Positions 35,701-44,972 of a stretch of 64,000 nucleotides of DNA are shown in pieces; the stretch's first letter is position 1; every line of letters begins with the position of its first letter. The notes under the pieces were generated by a model that was not told where the DNA came from, searched no databases, and saw nothing but the letters and a program-made list of their open reading frames with translations. The translations under genes were made by a program, and so were the position numbers. The stretch comes from Posidonia oceanica. Taxonomy: Eukaryota > Streptophyta > Magnoliopsida > Alismatales > Posidoniaceae. The stretch covers positions 147,323,501 to 147,387,500 of the forward strand of contig JAZBRS010000026.1 in the NCBI GenBank assembly GCA_037176725.1. Reading direction: 5' to 3'.

Positions 35701-36224
35701 TTAACATATAACCTAACCTAGCAGATGATTCTTCCAGAACATTCACGAACTCGAAGTACTTCTTAGGGAGGGGGCCAACAGTGAATAGACTCTTCTCCCC
35801 ATCATACGCAAATTCTTTCCTGGCAAGATCCGAGTTATATGTCTCGTAAATTTTATCAACAATCTTTCTCCTAATCCTTTTTCCCCCAACATCACGGTCA
35901 TCATCCGACTTAATAGACACCTAGGAAACAGAACAAGGCATGTCTAAAGAAGCAATCACAACATCAAGCAAAGTTCAAAAACAAGACAAGACAAGGTGTC
36001 TCCAATCCATGTAGCATACATACAGTGTACTGGTAGAAGATCTTATCAGAGGCTCTGACTCTGGCAGTGAAGTGATTGGAGCAGAGACGCACGGGCCGTC
36101 CTTCGACTCCGACACCAGGTCTGGCAACTGGAAGACGCTTGGGTGCAGATACATCTGGCGGCGGTGGAGGAGGAGGAGAAGCGTGATTCTCTTTCCCATG
36201 CAGCTCCTTTGAGACCTCCTCCAT
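22025..36224 (-). CDS. AGO6: Argonaute 6-type protein, 22 coding exons, 891 aa
   Basis: Argonaute that binds 24-nt siRNAs in nuclear RNA-directed DNA methylation. Exons (minus): 36224-36024, 35920-35718, 35576-35370, 35278-35142, 35039-34942, 34833-34736, 34621-34459, 34365-34249, 34170-34063, 33941-33879, 33796-33683, 33470-33305, 33222-33110, 32998-32861, 23621-23491, 23367-23302, 23113-23050, 22949-22838, 22740-22667, 22520-22426, 22343-22312, 22200-22025. They total 2676 nt in compatible phase. The N-terminus is Pro-rich, followed by an ArgoN domain, PAZ (about 240-370), MID (about 500-590) and PIWI. The catalytic triad is intact: D626 in MDVSHG, D709 in FRDGVSE and H841 in YAHLA. The protein ends MFFC. 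FYQYTVSI, KINSKLGG and [12 protein letters not shown] favour AGO6 over AGO4 or AGO9. Intron 13 is GC-AG. Intron 14 (9239 bp) holds nested transposons. The gene looks intact; its expression cannot be judged here. Confidence 0.93.
23622..24896 (-). other. AGO6 intron 14, 3' part without genes
   Basis: AT-rich intronic sequence between exon 15 and the copia-like element. It includes a (TA)n run near 23690-23713. I see no open frame with a domain and no terminal repeats. The acceptor is CATATAG before GTTGTCGG at 23621. Confidence 0.6.
25010..25022 (+). other. Primer binding site, initiator-Met type
   Basis: TGGTATCAAAAGC directly follows the left 113-bp LTR. It resembles TGGTATCAGAGC, the usual site for initiator methionine tRNA in plant copia elements, with one change. 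Confidence 0.65.
29480..30010 (+). repeat. 30-bp CGTTTTGCG array in the LTR
   Basis: About 17 near-identical units of roughly 30 bp share the core CCGTTTTGCGTGCC and then TTTAGTTTTCTCG, TTTCAAGTTTTCTCG or CTTCTTTGTCTTG. The three variants alternate, giving a higher-order period near 90 bp. Since 30 is a multiple of three, all frames stay open and give Phe/Arg/Ala/Cys-rich pseudo-proteins. The same array is found inverted at 45700-46340 and 62030-62670. Confidence 0.9.
30597..30609 (+). other. PBS-like motif inside the LTR
   Basis: TGGTGGCGACTCC lies 177 bp before the LTR end, the same distance as in the LTRs at 44973 and 61301. Confidence 0.7.
30914..31697. mobile_element. PIF/Harbinger-like MITE, TSD TTA
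   Basis: The 784-bp element is flanked by TTA at 30911-30913 and 31698-31700. Its termini are imperfect inverted repeats: GGTAGTGTTTGGAAACGTC at the left, and GGTTGTATTTGGAAACAT on the minus strand at the right. A 3-bp TTA duplication with GG(G)..GTTTGG ends is typical of Tourist/Harbinger elements. The AT-rich arms enclose an unusual GC-rich core built of CGACGG/CGACAA triplets (31150-31545). No transposase is encoded. Confidence 0.72.
31150..31545. repeat. CGACGG-type trinucleotide-rich core of the MITE
   Basis: About 400 bp are made almost only of CGACGG, CGACAA, GGCGAC and similar triplets. This irregular microsatellite keeps five or more reading frames open, giving basic Arg/Asp/Asn/Gly or Ser/Val/Arg-rich translations with no domain. 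It sits centrally between the AT-rich arms of the MITE. Confidence 0.8.
32055..32195 (+). mobile_element. Possible second copia LTR fragment
   Basis: A purine stretch AAGGGAAAG is followed by TATTAGAGTAAATGGATCC and about 130 bp of AT-rich sequence ending in CTCACCA. TGGTATTAGAACC, a site like the initiator-Met PBS, comes next. This arrangement resembles a small copia or TRIM LTR with its PBS, but no partner LTR was found. It lies inside the short-LTR element in AGO6 intron 14. Confidence 0.4.
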
Positions 36225-36860
36225 TGAGCCAAACCTTCGAGAAGTAAAGAAATAGGAAACCCAAAAAAAGCATGAGAACATCAATGTGCATGCAAAAACA
36301 ACAAAAACACATGCCAAGTAGAGAAAAACACTACCAATTTATTTTGGAATAATGCAAGGAAAAGTTAGAATCTGTAGCAGGAAAATGCAGTGGAAAAAAA
36401 CCCAAGAAGAAGAAAAGGGCGTATACTCAATACCACATTATGAACCGGAACTAAGAATACAGAAGAAGATTGCACAACAAAAAAAAACCAGAACTGCTAG
36501 TGTTTCTTTCCGTCAGTCAACGAAGAAGAACTGAAGAAGGAACAAAAAAAACAAGGAAGACAAGAGCAGAAACCTCTAAGAACAGAAAAACCCTTGTCAG
36601 AGAGAAGGATGAATGCAGGCAGTAGAATGGAGGAAGCTTCTGGTGCTTCAATCCCGCTCCCGTCTTTTCCCCTTCCCGCCTTCGGGAGTAGAAAGAGTGA
36701 GAGGGAAAACTGAAGGGACACGGCGTAGAGAAAATGAAAATGGGAGACGGATGAATATTCGAATGCATGTCCGACCAGTAAATAAAACAGCTGCTTGAAA
36801 TAGAAAGTAAATAAATAAGAATTCTTTGATCTTCGAAGAAGCCAAGCATAAGCTCGCGAA
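36225..36860 (-). promoter_or_regulatory. AGO6 5' leader, probable leader intron and promoter-proximal region
   Basis: Upstream of the ATG the minus strand has a pyrimidine-rich leader. A plausible donor (TTAGAG/GTTTCTGC, exon end near 36574) and acceptor (TTCTCGAAG/GTTTGG, exon resuming at 36234) suggest a roughly 340-bp leader intron, as many plant AGO genes have. No convincing TATA box was found; TTATTTATTTAC at 36811-36822 is only a weak candidate. Transcript data are needed to fix the start. Confidence 0.4.
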
Positions 36861-37317
36861 ATTATGTTCCGATTACTCGCATGGGCAAGGCAACCTATCT
36901 GATTAGTGTTGATCAGTTGATAAGAATCTTATTAAATAATTAAATATTAATCGATCAATTAATCATCAGCTAATGTCGAGTAATGGGTTTCTGTACTGAT
37001 TCAGAACTTGATTTATTAAGTTTTTCAAATAAATGACTCAAATAACCTATTTAATTCTTTTCTCTTATAATCCACATTGATCAATTGTCAAGTAAAACTT
37101 TTAATATTCTTCTTGTTTATAAGTCACAGTACTTTTATATTTTTTTTATCATTAATACAAAGATTTATATATGTATCTTTAAATTATCATGTAATCAATA
37201 ATCAATTTCCTTCCCAATCCTATTTTTGATATCCTGAACCTTAGTTTAACCTAGAGAATATTGTTTTAGGAGGGAATTTCATGTTAACTTGGTGGGAAAG
37301 CCCATTCTTCTCTCCTT
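36861..37317. other. AT-rich AGO6 upstream region
   Basis: AT-rich sequence with no open frame or repeat, ending at a TTA that precedes a Harbinger-like terminus (GAGTGTGTTTAATAGG). It probably holds the distal AGO6 promoter. Confidence 0.35.
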
Positions 37318-39900
37318 AGAGTGTGTTTAATAGGAATTTCTACATAGAACTTCCTGTAGAAATCAACTTTCGAACTTTGGTTTCCGGAGAAATGATTTTG
37401 GAATGTGAGATTTTATGATAATAAAATCATGTTTGGTAACAAATATGATGGTACCAGCTTTTGAATGATTTCCACATTAAAAAGACGGAAATGTCGTTAT
37501 ATCATATAAGCCCCAACCCTTGTTTTCTTTCTCAAAACAAGCTCACCCTCCCTCATCAGAAATCTCCATCGACCTCACCCCCCTCTCTGCTACCGTTAAT
37601 CTACTCTTTTACTACCACGAGATCCACTTCGTCGCCGTCGTCGCGAGATACTCTCCGTCGCCACGAGATCCAAGTTTGCCGCCGCAAGATCCTCTCCGTC
37701 TCTGCCACCGAGTCCTCCATTTTGGTAATTTCGTTCATCGGGTCGTCCTCCATCATCGCCAAGGTAACATCCTAAAATCATATAAGAAACCTTTTTCCAA
37801 TGTAAAGATGCTATAATAATCTTTGGTAGTTAAGAAGTCAAAATGGGGGAAGTAATGTAGAAGGTTTTGATCATTGGTTGTGGAAAGCCAAGGCTTGGGA
37901 CTATTCAAGGAACTGCATTTGGCATTTTGCATTTGTTCCAAATATCTAATAATTGACCATTGTTTGGGACATTTTTAACCTATCCTTTTTGGAGTACATA
38001 ACTATTAATATGTATTTGTATTAAACTTCTACTATCATTTTGGTTCTGATAGCCATATCATAAACGTTGAGAATGATTTATTAGATAGAAAGCCAGAAGA
38101 TATATTATATACAAATAGAATTCAGAATCAACTGCATTTGAATTGTGGATGTTAGCCATGACAAGTGTTGTATATGTTCTTGGTTAATTGTTTCATAGAA
38201 TGAAGTCTTTTCTTTTTAAATAAGGTAGATTGTGCTTATGTAAGATCAAATTAGTAACTTTAATTTTATTTGTATTTGTATTTGTATTTGCGGGAAGTTG
38301 GATGATTGTGGGATGATTGTCAAGCAAATGTTAGTTGCACTCACAAGTGAACCAAAGAAGAAGTGTCAATGTAGGAATGTCATGCGCTATCATACATTAG
38401 ATCCTAATATTTATCCACTTTTCTGGCACTTTCATGTGTAAGTAAGAATAAATGACTTGCATTGTTTAATAAATGTCTACTATTATATTATAAAGTCACT
38501 GATGTGCATTTTTAAACTAACAGGCAACAAGGACATGTTACTTCTTGAGTTTGACGACAAGGATAGTCAAATCGATGTCAACAAAGAACTTGAAAATGAT
38601 TACTTGCACTATTTAAGGCTAACCCCCTCCCTAATGAAGATGTTTTTACTAAAAGAATTATGAATAGGAGTTAATTGACCACTTTGATTACGTGATTATC
38701 TTCAAGTCTTACATGGAAACATTTCCATGTGATAATGAAACATGTATTCAAAACTAGAATGATCGTCGAATCTGACTATGCAGTTATAGGTGTTTATGTG
38801 ACATTGCTAAATTTGTGATTTCTTGTTGCTATGGAGATGTAGCATATTTGTGCATTGTAGAATGTTTTATGTTTTCTTGGAACCTCTACATTGGAGAAGT
38901 ATGATGTTCACGAGACAAAGTGATGCTGTTCTGGAAACATGGAGTTCATAGAGTTTCTTGTCTCATTTACTTCAACCTATCATATTCAAATAAAAGTAAC
39001 AACAACAAATGTCTCATTAGCAATTAAAAGTTCATAGAGTTTCTTGTCTCACTTTAAATCAACCTATCGTATGTCGCAAGTGCGCAACATGCTCTTTCTT
39101 CAAGGCCATCCATGTACACGAACAATTCTTGGTCACAAGCATAAATTCCACATTAGTTCTCATGATACCTACTTCCTCCAACAACTGCTTGCATTGACTT
39201 AATGAATATTAGCCTCATTTTTTGCTAGCCAAGTAGCATGATTTTGTTCATCCCAAATGGCCTTCACTTCATATCCTTGTGCATCATCACCTGTTGATTT
39301 TTTTTCCTTTTCCTTTCTTTTTGTCAACCGTATCATTTGACACTCGATTGATCAAATTAGAGAGAAAATAATTGTTTGAAGTGCAATATCAATATTAGTT
39401 AACAAGAAATAAACTACAAAATAAGTTTTAAATAACCAAATGAACTAACAAATGAAATAAGCAAATGATTCCAATAACCAAATGTTTCCAATCTGAACTA
39501 CAAATCCATAGTAGAGAAATAAGTTCAAAACATTACAGAATAATAGTTCAAGACCATATAGAAATAACTAATCGCGTCTCCCATTTCTAGCCATCATGAA
39601 TTGTCGACAAATATTGTCACATTCGGCTCCCATTTCACTTTCATCAAAAGCAACATTGTCAACATTTCCAGTTTCATACATTGGAACTTGTAAGTCTTGT
39701 AGGCCTTATGTGGTGAACATGGTCCCTAAGACCTCATCCGTCAACCATTGTTTGATAATGAAATTATGGAGTGCAATTGCTGCAATGACTATTTTAACTT
39801 GATCAAGGAATGGAAAATTGTTAAACTTTTGTAGAAGGGCTCATCTTTTCTTCAACACTCTAAATGCACGTTCAATTACATTTCAAAGGGAGGAATGTAA
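37318..39900 (-). mobile_element. Decayed PIF/Harbinger transposon, right end lost
   Basis: After CCTTA at 37317-37321 the sequence GAGTGTGTTTAATAGGAAT looks like a Harbinger terminal repeat with a TTA target site. The far end contains a clear transposase remnant (39572-39890, minus). Between them is AT-rich sequence without an intact gene, including a 68-codon frame at 38457-38663 with no recognised domain. The matching right terminus was not found, and the sequence changes character near 39900-39960 where a long LTR begins. Boundaries are therefore tentative. Confidence 0.5.
39572..39890 (-). pseudogene. PIF/Harbinger transposase C-terminal remnant
   Basis: On the minus strand the frame reads NVIERAFRVLKKR-stop-ALLQKFNNF, PFLDQVKIVIAAIALHNFI, then KQWLTDEVLG and NVDNVAFDESEMGAECDNIC. 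The ERAFGxLKxRW and VxAxxxLHNFI landmarks are those of plant ALP1/HARBI1-like DDE transposases. The Trp after LKKR is now a TGA stop, and another stop follows MFTT. The upstream catalytic part is missing, so it is dead. Confidence 0.8.
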
Positions 39901-39956
39901 ACTGTTGAATATCTGTACCCTTTTGTTTGGCTAGTTGAACGAATTTAGCAGGAACG

Positions 39957-42900
39957 GGTGTTACTGACAACATTCTAGCCAGATATTTGATTTGAAATTC
40001 TGGGACAGACGCGTATTGCTGGCGCGTGTTACTGGCACGTGGTTCTGGCTTGTTCCTGTCGCACGGTACCCTGTTCCAGTATTTTAGTGGTTGCTCGTGG
40101 ATCTGGCGTCGCAGCATGGATTTAGTTGTGGTGGTTGGTGTGCTGTCGACTGATCTCCCCTGGCATGAGCCACTTAAGCTGTAAGCAGTTGAGTGGTGGT
40201 GATTCTGTGCCACGGCTAGCTTCCTACTTTCTTCCTTTTCCCTTTCTTCTCTTTCTTTTCTCTCCTTCTTATTCTTCTCCTTCTTTCTTATCTTTTAAGA
40301 GAAAACGAGACAGAGAGAGGGACAGAGAATGAGAGACAGAGAGAGATGGAGATGGAAAGTGAGGGAGGCAAAGGAGGAGGTCAGTGCTGTCGTCGCTGCC
40401 GGTGTCATCGTCGCCACTAGGAGGAGAGGAGAAGGATCCAGTGCAGCCAAGGTGGAGGTGAGGCCTGTGTTGCGGTCACCGTTGCGTCACCGCCGCGTCG
40501 CCGGTGCAAGGTACACTCTGCTTAGCTCTTCTCCTTGGATTCTTGAATGGATAATAAGGAGCATGATAGTGTGTTTGAGGTGTGATTGTGCTTCGATAGA
40601 TTTATGATGCATTTATGGAGGTTTTTATGACATTAATGGCATCGAATGAGTTTTGGGTGAATAGTGTCCTTCTTGCTTGTCTTTGTGATTTCTTACGATC
40701 CGTCCAACGAATCCTTATGTTTCTTGTCCCAAATCGTAGATCGTCTTGAGATCTTTGTTTGGGTATGTGGTTTACATGTTTTGGTTGGTTGCGTAGGGAC
40801 CAATGGCCATTCCCACTTGGGGCGATTTTTGGGTCGTTCTGTGTAGGGTTTAAATGGTCATCTGGTTTGGCATACCGAAATATTTCGGTATGCCGATTTT
40901 GTTCCTGGATGTGAGCTTAGGCCCTGGTTTGGTTGACCGAACCATTTCGATGTGCCGGACCAACGCCCAGGTTTGATCGACTGTTGGAAAACGGTCTGCC
41001 GAATCAAGCCCTGGATGCATTCTCAGGTCCCTAGTTCGGTCGACCGTTGGAAAATAGTCTGCCGAACCAAACCTCTGGGCTCATTCAGGGGTGCTTTTTG
41101 GTTAGGTTTTGGGGTGATTTAATATGGTAAATTACTAGATTGTCCTTGTAGATAATTATGGTATAATAATGATTAGGATAATCATTAGAATGATATAGGG
41201 AATGTCTAAAATAAAGTAGTAAGATTCCCTAGGTGTTGTAGTTAATATAAAAGACTATATAACTTAGAAATGCTAAGTTCACCCTTAAATGGTATAGATG
41301 GACATTAGGGATCATGATTTATCCCAGGACTAGATATTGGCTGGTGTCCGGTCTTGTAAGTCAAAAGGGGCTTCGAGACCGTTATTCTGGCTTTGGTTTG
41401 GTTTTCCGTATAAGGTTTGGCATAGTATTTTCTGTGGTGCTTTGAGAAATGATATTTAAATGGATTTCGAATGGTTTTCCAATGGAGGTTTTGGAAAGTA
41501 ATTGCATTAGTTTTGCAAAGGCTTTAGAAAGGATTTTACCGTGGTTTGGTTGTAGACCGAGACTTAGGCACCCAGGTGGCCTTTCCTGAGATCGTGAGCT
41601 AATTACCAAGGTAAGGTCCGAATGTTTGTTGTGGGCCAAGACTCAAAGGTGAGTGTAGCCTGGACCCAAGAGTGTGACTGCATTCCTCGGGAATGCGACT
41701 ACATTCTACAGTGTGTCGGACATGTCATCAGAGTTGAAGTCGGTGGGCCAAGATACATGGGGATTGTGTTGTCTAGACCCGAGAACGTGATGTTCCCGGT
41801 GGGTCGGACACATCACCTAGGTTGAGGTCTGTAGGGTCAAGGTACCGTCTGTACCTAGTGGTATCGTGGCAGCGGACACAAGAGGTATGATACTCCTACG
41901 TAGCTGGGCGTGATACCCTGGTTGTTATGGGTACCGAGACTTGTGGGTGCTGTCGGAGCTTAGGAGGAGGTGTCTCTGAAGGTCCGAGCACTGTGCTAGA
42001 ACGTCGTTAGAGCGTACCCTGTGGTTTGTCCTTTGAGAGGGGACAGCTTGCCCAGGTGGGGTGAGCGGCTTTCGCAGTTGGGGTTAGCCTTTTGAGGCTC
42101 CTTCTGGAGGGAGGACGCCGGGACGGGCAAACTCCTCCACAGCGTGGTTGTCCGTGGCAGTGCAGTGCACTTCGATGGCTGCTTGTAGCTAGTGTTTGTT
42201 GCTTGGGCTCCAGTGACATGACACAGAGGGGTCCTGCTGAGGAGGTTGGACTTCAAGACGGATAGGTGCACCCTGCCCGTGGCAGTGCAGTGCGCTTCAG
42301 CAGCTGCTTGTGGCCAATGTTTGCTTGTTTGTGGTTGTGGTCGCGCTAGTGGGGCGTAGGGCCTACGCTAGTGAGGCACTACAGTGTTGCTTGTCCTGAT
42401 TCAGGGAATCAAGCTTTGGTCTAGAGTAAACCTTATGTGCCGAGCAATAGCTCATGGTTGGCTTTTGGTCCAGGACGGACTGTGTGTTTTGCTGCGCTTA
42501 TGGGGGCGTTGTTGCTTGGTTGGTTCTTGTTGTGCTGTGCGTTCTGGATGCAATTAAGGCATTTAGACGCTACTGGCTGTCTGGCCCGTCCAATGAGAGC
42601 GTGGGACCAGGCTTTGAGTTGGTTTTGTAGCCTTGGACTTGATTTGGTTAGAATGGCCATTTCAAGTATGCTTTTAGGGTTTTGAAAGAGCTTGCATATG
42701 ATTTTGAAAGGAAAAAGAGATAAGTGATTTCAAATGCATTGTTTATAAGTTTTATTGCTCGCTGGGTAGTAGTGTGTTGCCCTGGTGTGGTGTTGTGACA
42801 TCCAGTTGTGATGCCCGTGCTTGTTTGCTGTGGCATGGTTACGCCGGTTCCCTTAGCACTGTTGGCTGAGTGGTTTAGGTGGGGTGTGTGCTCTGGGTGA

Positions 42901-43155
42901 TCGTTTTGTCTGGTCATTTACGTGAGCTTTGCTTTGGTGTTTCCGCAGGTGCAGGATGAGAGCTGTTCTTGCTAGTGCACATAGGAGGAGTCACGCTGCC
43001 ACACATCAAGGTTTCTGGATAAGTGAGATAGTTTTATTTATTGTTGCTTTATTGCATTGTGAGGATTTAGTTCTAAGTTCACAAATGCTAATAAAAGATA
43101 AAAATGAAAAATCTGGCTAGGTTGAGAGGTAGCGACTGGGCGAGTCATTAATGAT
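39957..43155 (+). mobile_element. Long LTR of a Ty3-like element, about 3.2 kb, left part only
   Basis: A PBS TGGTATCAGAGC at 43156-43167 marks the end of an LTR. The preceding about 3.2 kb is non-coding, with G/T-rich stretches and internal repeats. Examples are duplicated GG(C)AGTGCAGTGC(A/G)CTTC at 42152 and 42280, and repeated GGTCGACCG/ATTTCGGTATGCCGA motifs at 40870-41070. The left end was placed at TGTTACTGACAAC, but this is a guess and the LTR end next to the PBS is degenerate. The pattern fits a Tekay-like chromovirus. No coding region or second LTR is in the window. Confidence 0.5.
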
Positions 43156-43167
43156 TGGTATCAGAGC
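43156..43167 (+). other. Primer binding site, initiator-Met type
   Basis: TGGTATCAGAGC is the standard site complementary to the 3' end of plant initiator methionine tRNA. It implies an LTR immediately to the left and internal retroelement sequence to the right. Confidence 0.8.
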
Positions 43168-43725
43168 ACTAGGTTCACTAGGACCACTAGCTTAGGGATG
43201 ACTGGTCAGGTGACTTTATAGATATGCATATCATACATTCCTGTATCTTGATTTTATTGATTTTTCTTGATCTTCTTGCTTGCAGTGTTGAGGAGTGTCT
43301 TCAACTCCGGCTCAAGAGACAGCTAGGATGATTCATGGAGCACCACGTGGAACCTGGAAGTGACTGTCTATTCGCTTGTGGAATTAGACGTCGACTTCTT
43401 ATTTGAAGGTTTGCAGTGGTTGGTTTTTGAGATCATTGTCTGTTGGGAGCTGCTTTGAGGGAACAGTTGGAGCGTGAAGTTGCGTTCGCTCACGTGGAGC
43501 AGTTCGCTTGAACCCTTCAACCCCGTGGAGCGTGGTTTTGGGTGCTGTCCACTAGTTTTGCATGGATTGAGCACCATGTTGCGTGTGGGAGAGGTGGCAG
43601 TTGTTTTCTGGGCAAACTCAGTGCTGGTACGCAGAGTAGGAGACTCTATTATGTGTGAGGCCAGATGAGTCATGTTGCCTAGTGTTGTGCACATCTACTG
43701 ATGCTTGATGGTTTTTGTTGTGTGG
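43168..43725 (+). other. Leader of the Ty3-like element, no ORF
   Basis: About 560 bp follow the PBS without an open gag frame. The sequence is cut by the next LTR, which begins at 43726. I see no domain here. Confidence 0.4.
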
Positions 43726-44972
43726 TGTAGTAATCCTGAAATATCGAATCCATGCACGATGCCAAAGCTTGCGTGCACTGATCAACATTAGGTTCATTAT
43801 GTGCAGTGGAATCCGAGGAAGGAAACTTGACTCGGAAACGTTGGTAAAAAGAGGAAAAAGAAATGATAAGACAAATCAGAGTCACCACCATGGCTATTAA
43901 GTTGGGAGACAAGGAAAACCGAGGGTAATGCATGAAAAGACATGCAAAACCAGATGCAAAGAGATGCGATGCAACACAATGCGATGTTATGCTATGCTAT
44001 GTTATGACTCGTGCCTAGGATGAAGGAAATAGTCATTGCTGGCCAAGAGAAAGGGTAAGGACTCCTGTTACGCACGGGAAAGGTATTAGGCACCCTCGAT
44101 ACGTTTGAGAATCGGTCTTTCTTAGGCTATCTCGCTCGTAAATGCAGGGAAATGATTGCCTAGTGCCTAAATGCAATGAATGTCTGAATGTATGCTCTAA
44201 TGCATGCTCTAGGTGCTAATATGCGTGTAGGGAATTAAACGGGTAAGCTATGTGCTCAGCAACGCTGCTAGTGTTCCGAACGGGCAAGCCCTGGTTCGTG
44301 AGAACTGCTAGGCAGTAAGCATCATTGCCCTAATGCAAATGTAGGTGATAAAGCAAAACAGCGGTAAACAATGCAATGCAAGCGACATGCAAGGGAAAGC
44401 AAAAGTGGGTGCGGAAAATGGTGCAATGTAGGAAAAAATGCAGGCGGACACGCAAAACGGTGCAAATGCAAGCAAGAACGGATGCAAGCACGTAAAATGA
44501 GGCAAATGTAAGCGATATGCAAAACGATGCAAACAAATACGACATGCAAAGAAAGCAGGTGCGGGCACGCAAAACGATGCAAACGCAAAGGGAAACAAAT
44601 GCATGCGTGCAAAACGATGCAAATACGGAAGAAAATAAATGCATGCACGCAAAACGAGGCAAATGCAAGCGGTGTGTAAAGAAAACAAGTGCTGGCGCGC
44701 AAAACGATGCAATGCAAAAGAAAACAAATGCGAGCGCGCAAAACGATGCATGCAATGCAAATGGGAATGCAATGAATGCTATGCAGTGCTTTAGATGGGC
44801 TTATCATGAGAATCTGAGGCCTGATCTGAGATAACTTTGGTTAGAATGAAAGATCATTCAACCGAGAAGACTTGGATAGTCGGATCGCAAAGATCCAACG
44901 GTTCGATCAAAAGTTATTTAGATTGCAAGTCAGATGGCTCAAGGGTCAACAAAAGTGAGCTAGGCAGGGGTC
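43726..44972 (-). mobile_element. Older Tat/Ogre-like LTR, 3' part, split by the young element
   Basis: In plus orientation it begins TGTAGTAATCCTGAA and follows the same order as the young LTR, with many differences: a GCACGATGCCAAAGCTTGCG block, a PBS-like motif GAGTCACCACCA (43879-43890), a conserved block (44040-44140) and a CGCAAAACG array (44400-44750). It stops at 44972, where the young element's LTR starts, and its remainder must lie beyond the window's right edge. Confidence 0.75.

Noticed and set aside
36046..36317. Alternative 85-88-codon frames over AGO6 exon 1
   Set aside because: Only the frame starting at 36224 continues in phase through exon 2 and matches the Argonaute N-terminus.
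39872..40213. 113-codon minus-strand ORF
   Set aside because: It spans the junction between the Harbinger remnant and a long LTR, and shows no recognisable domain.
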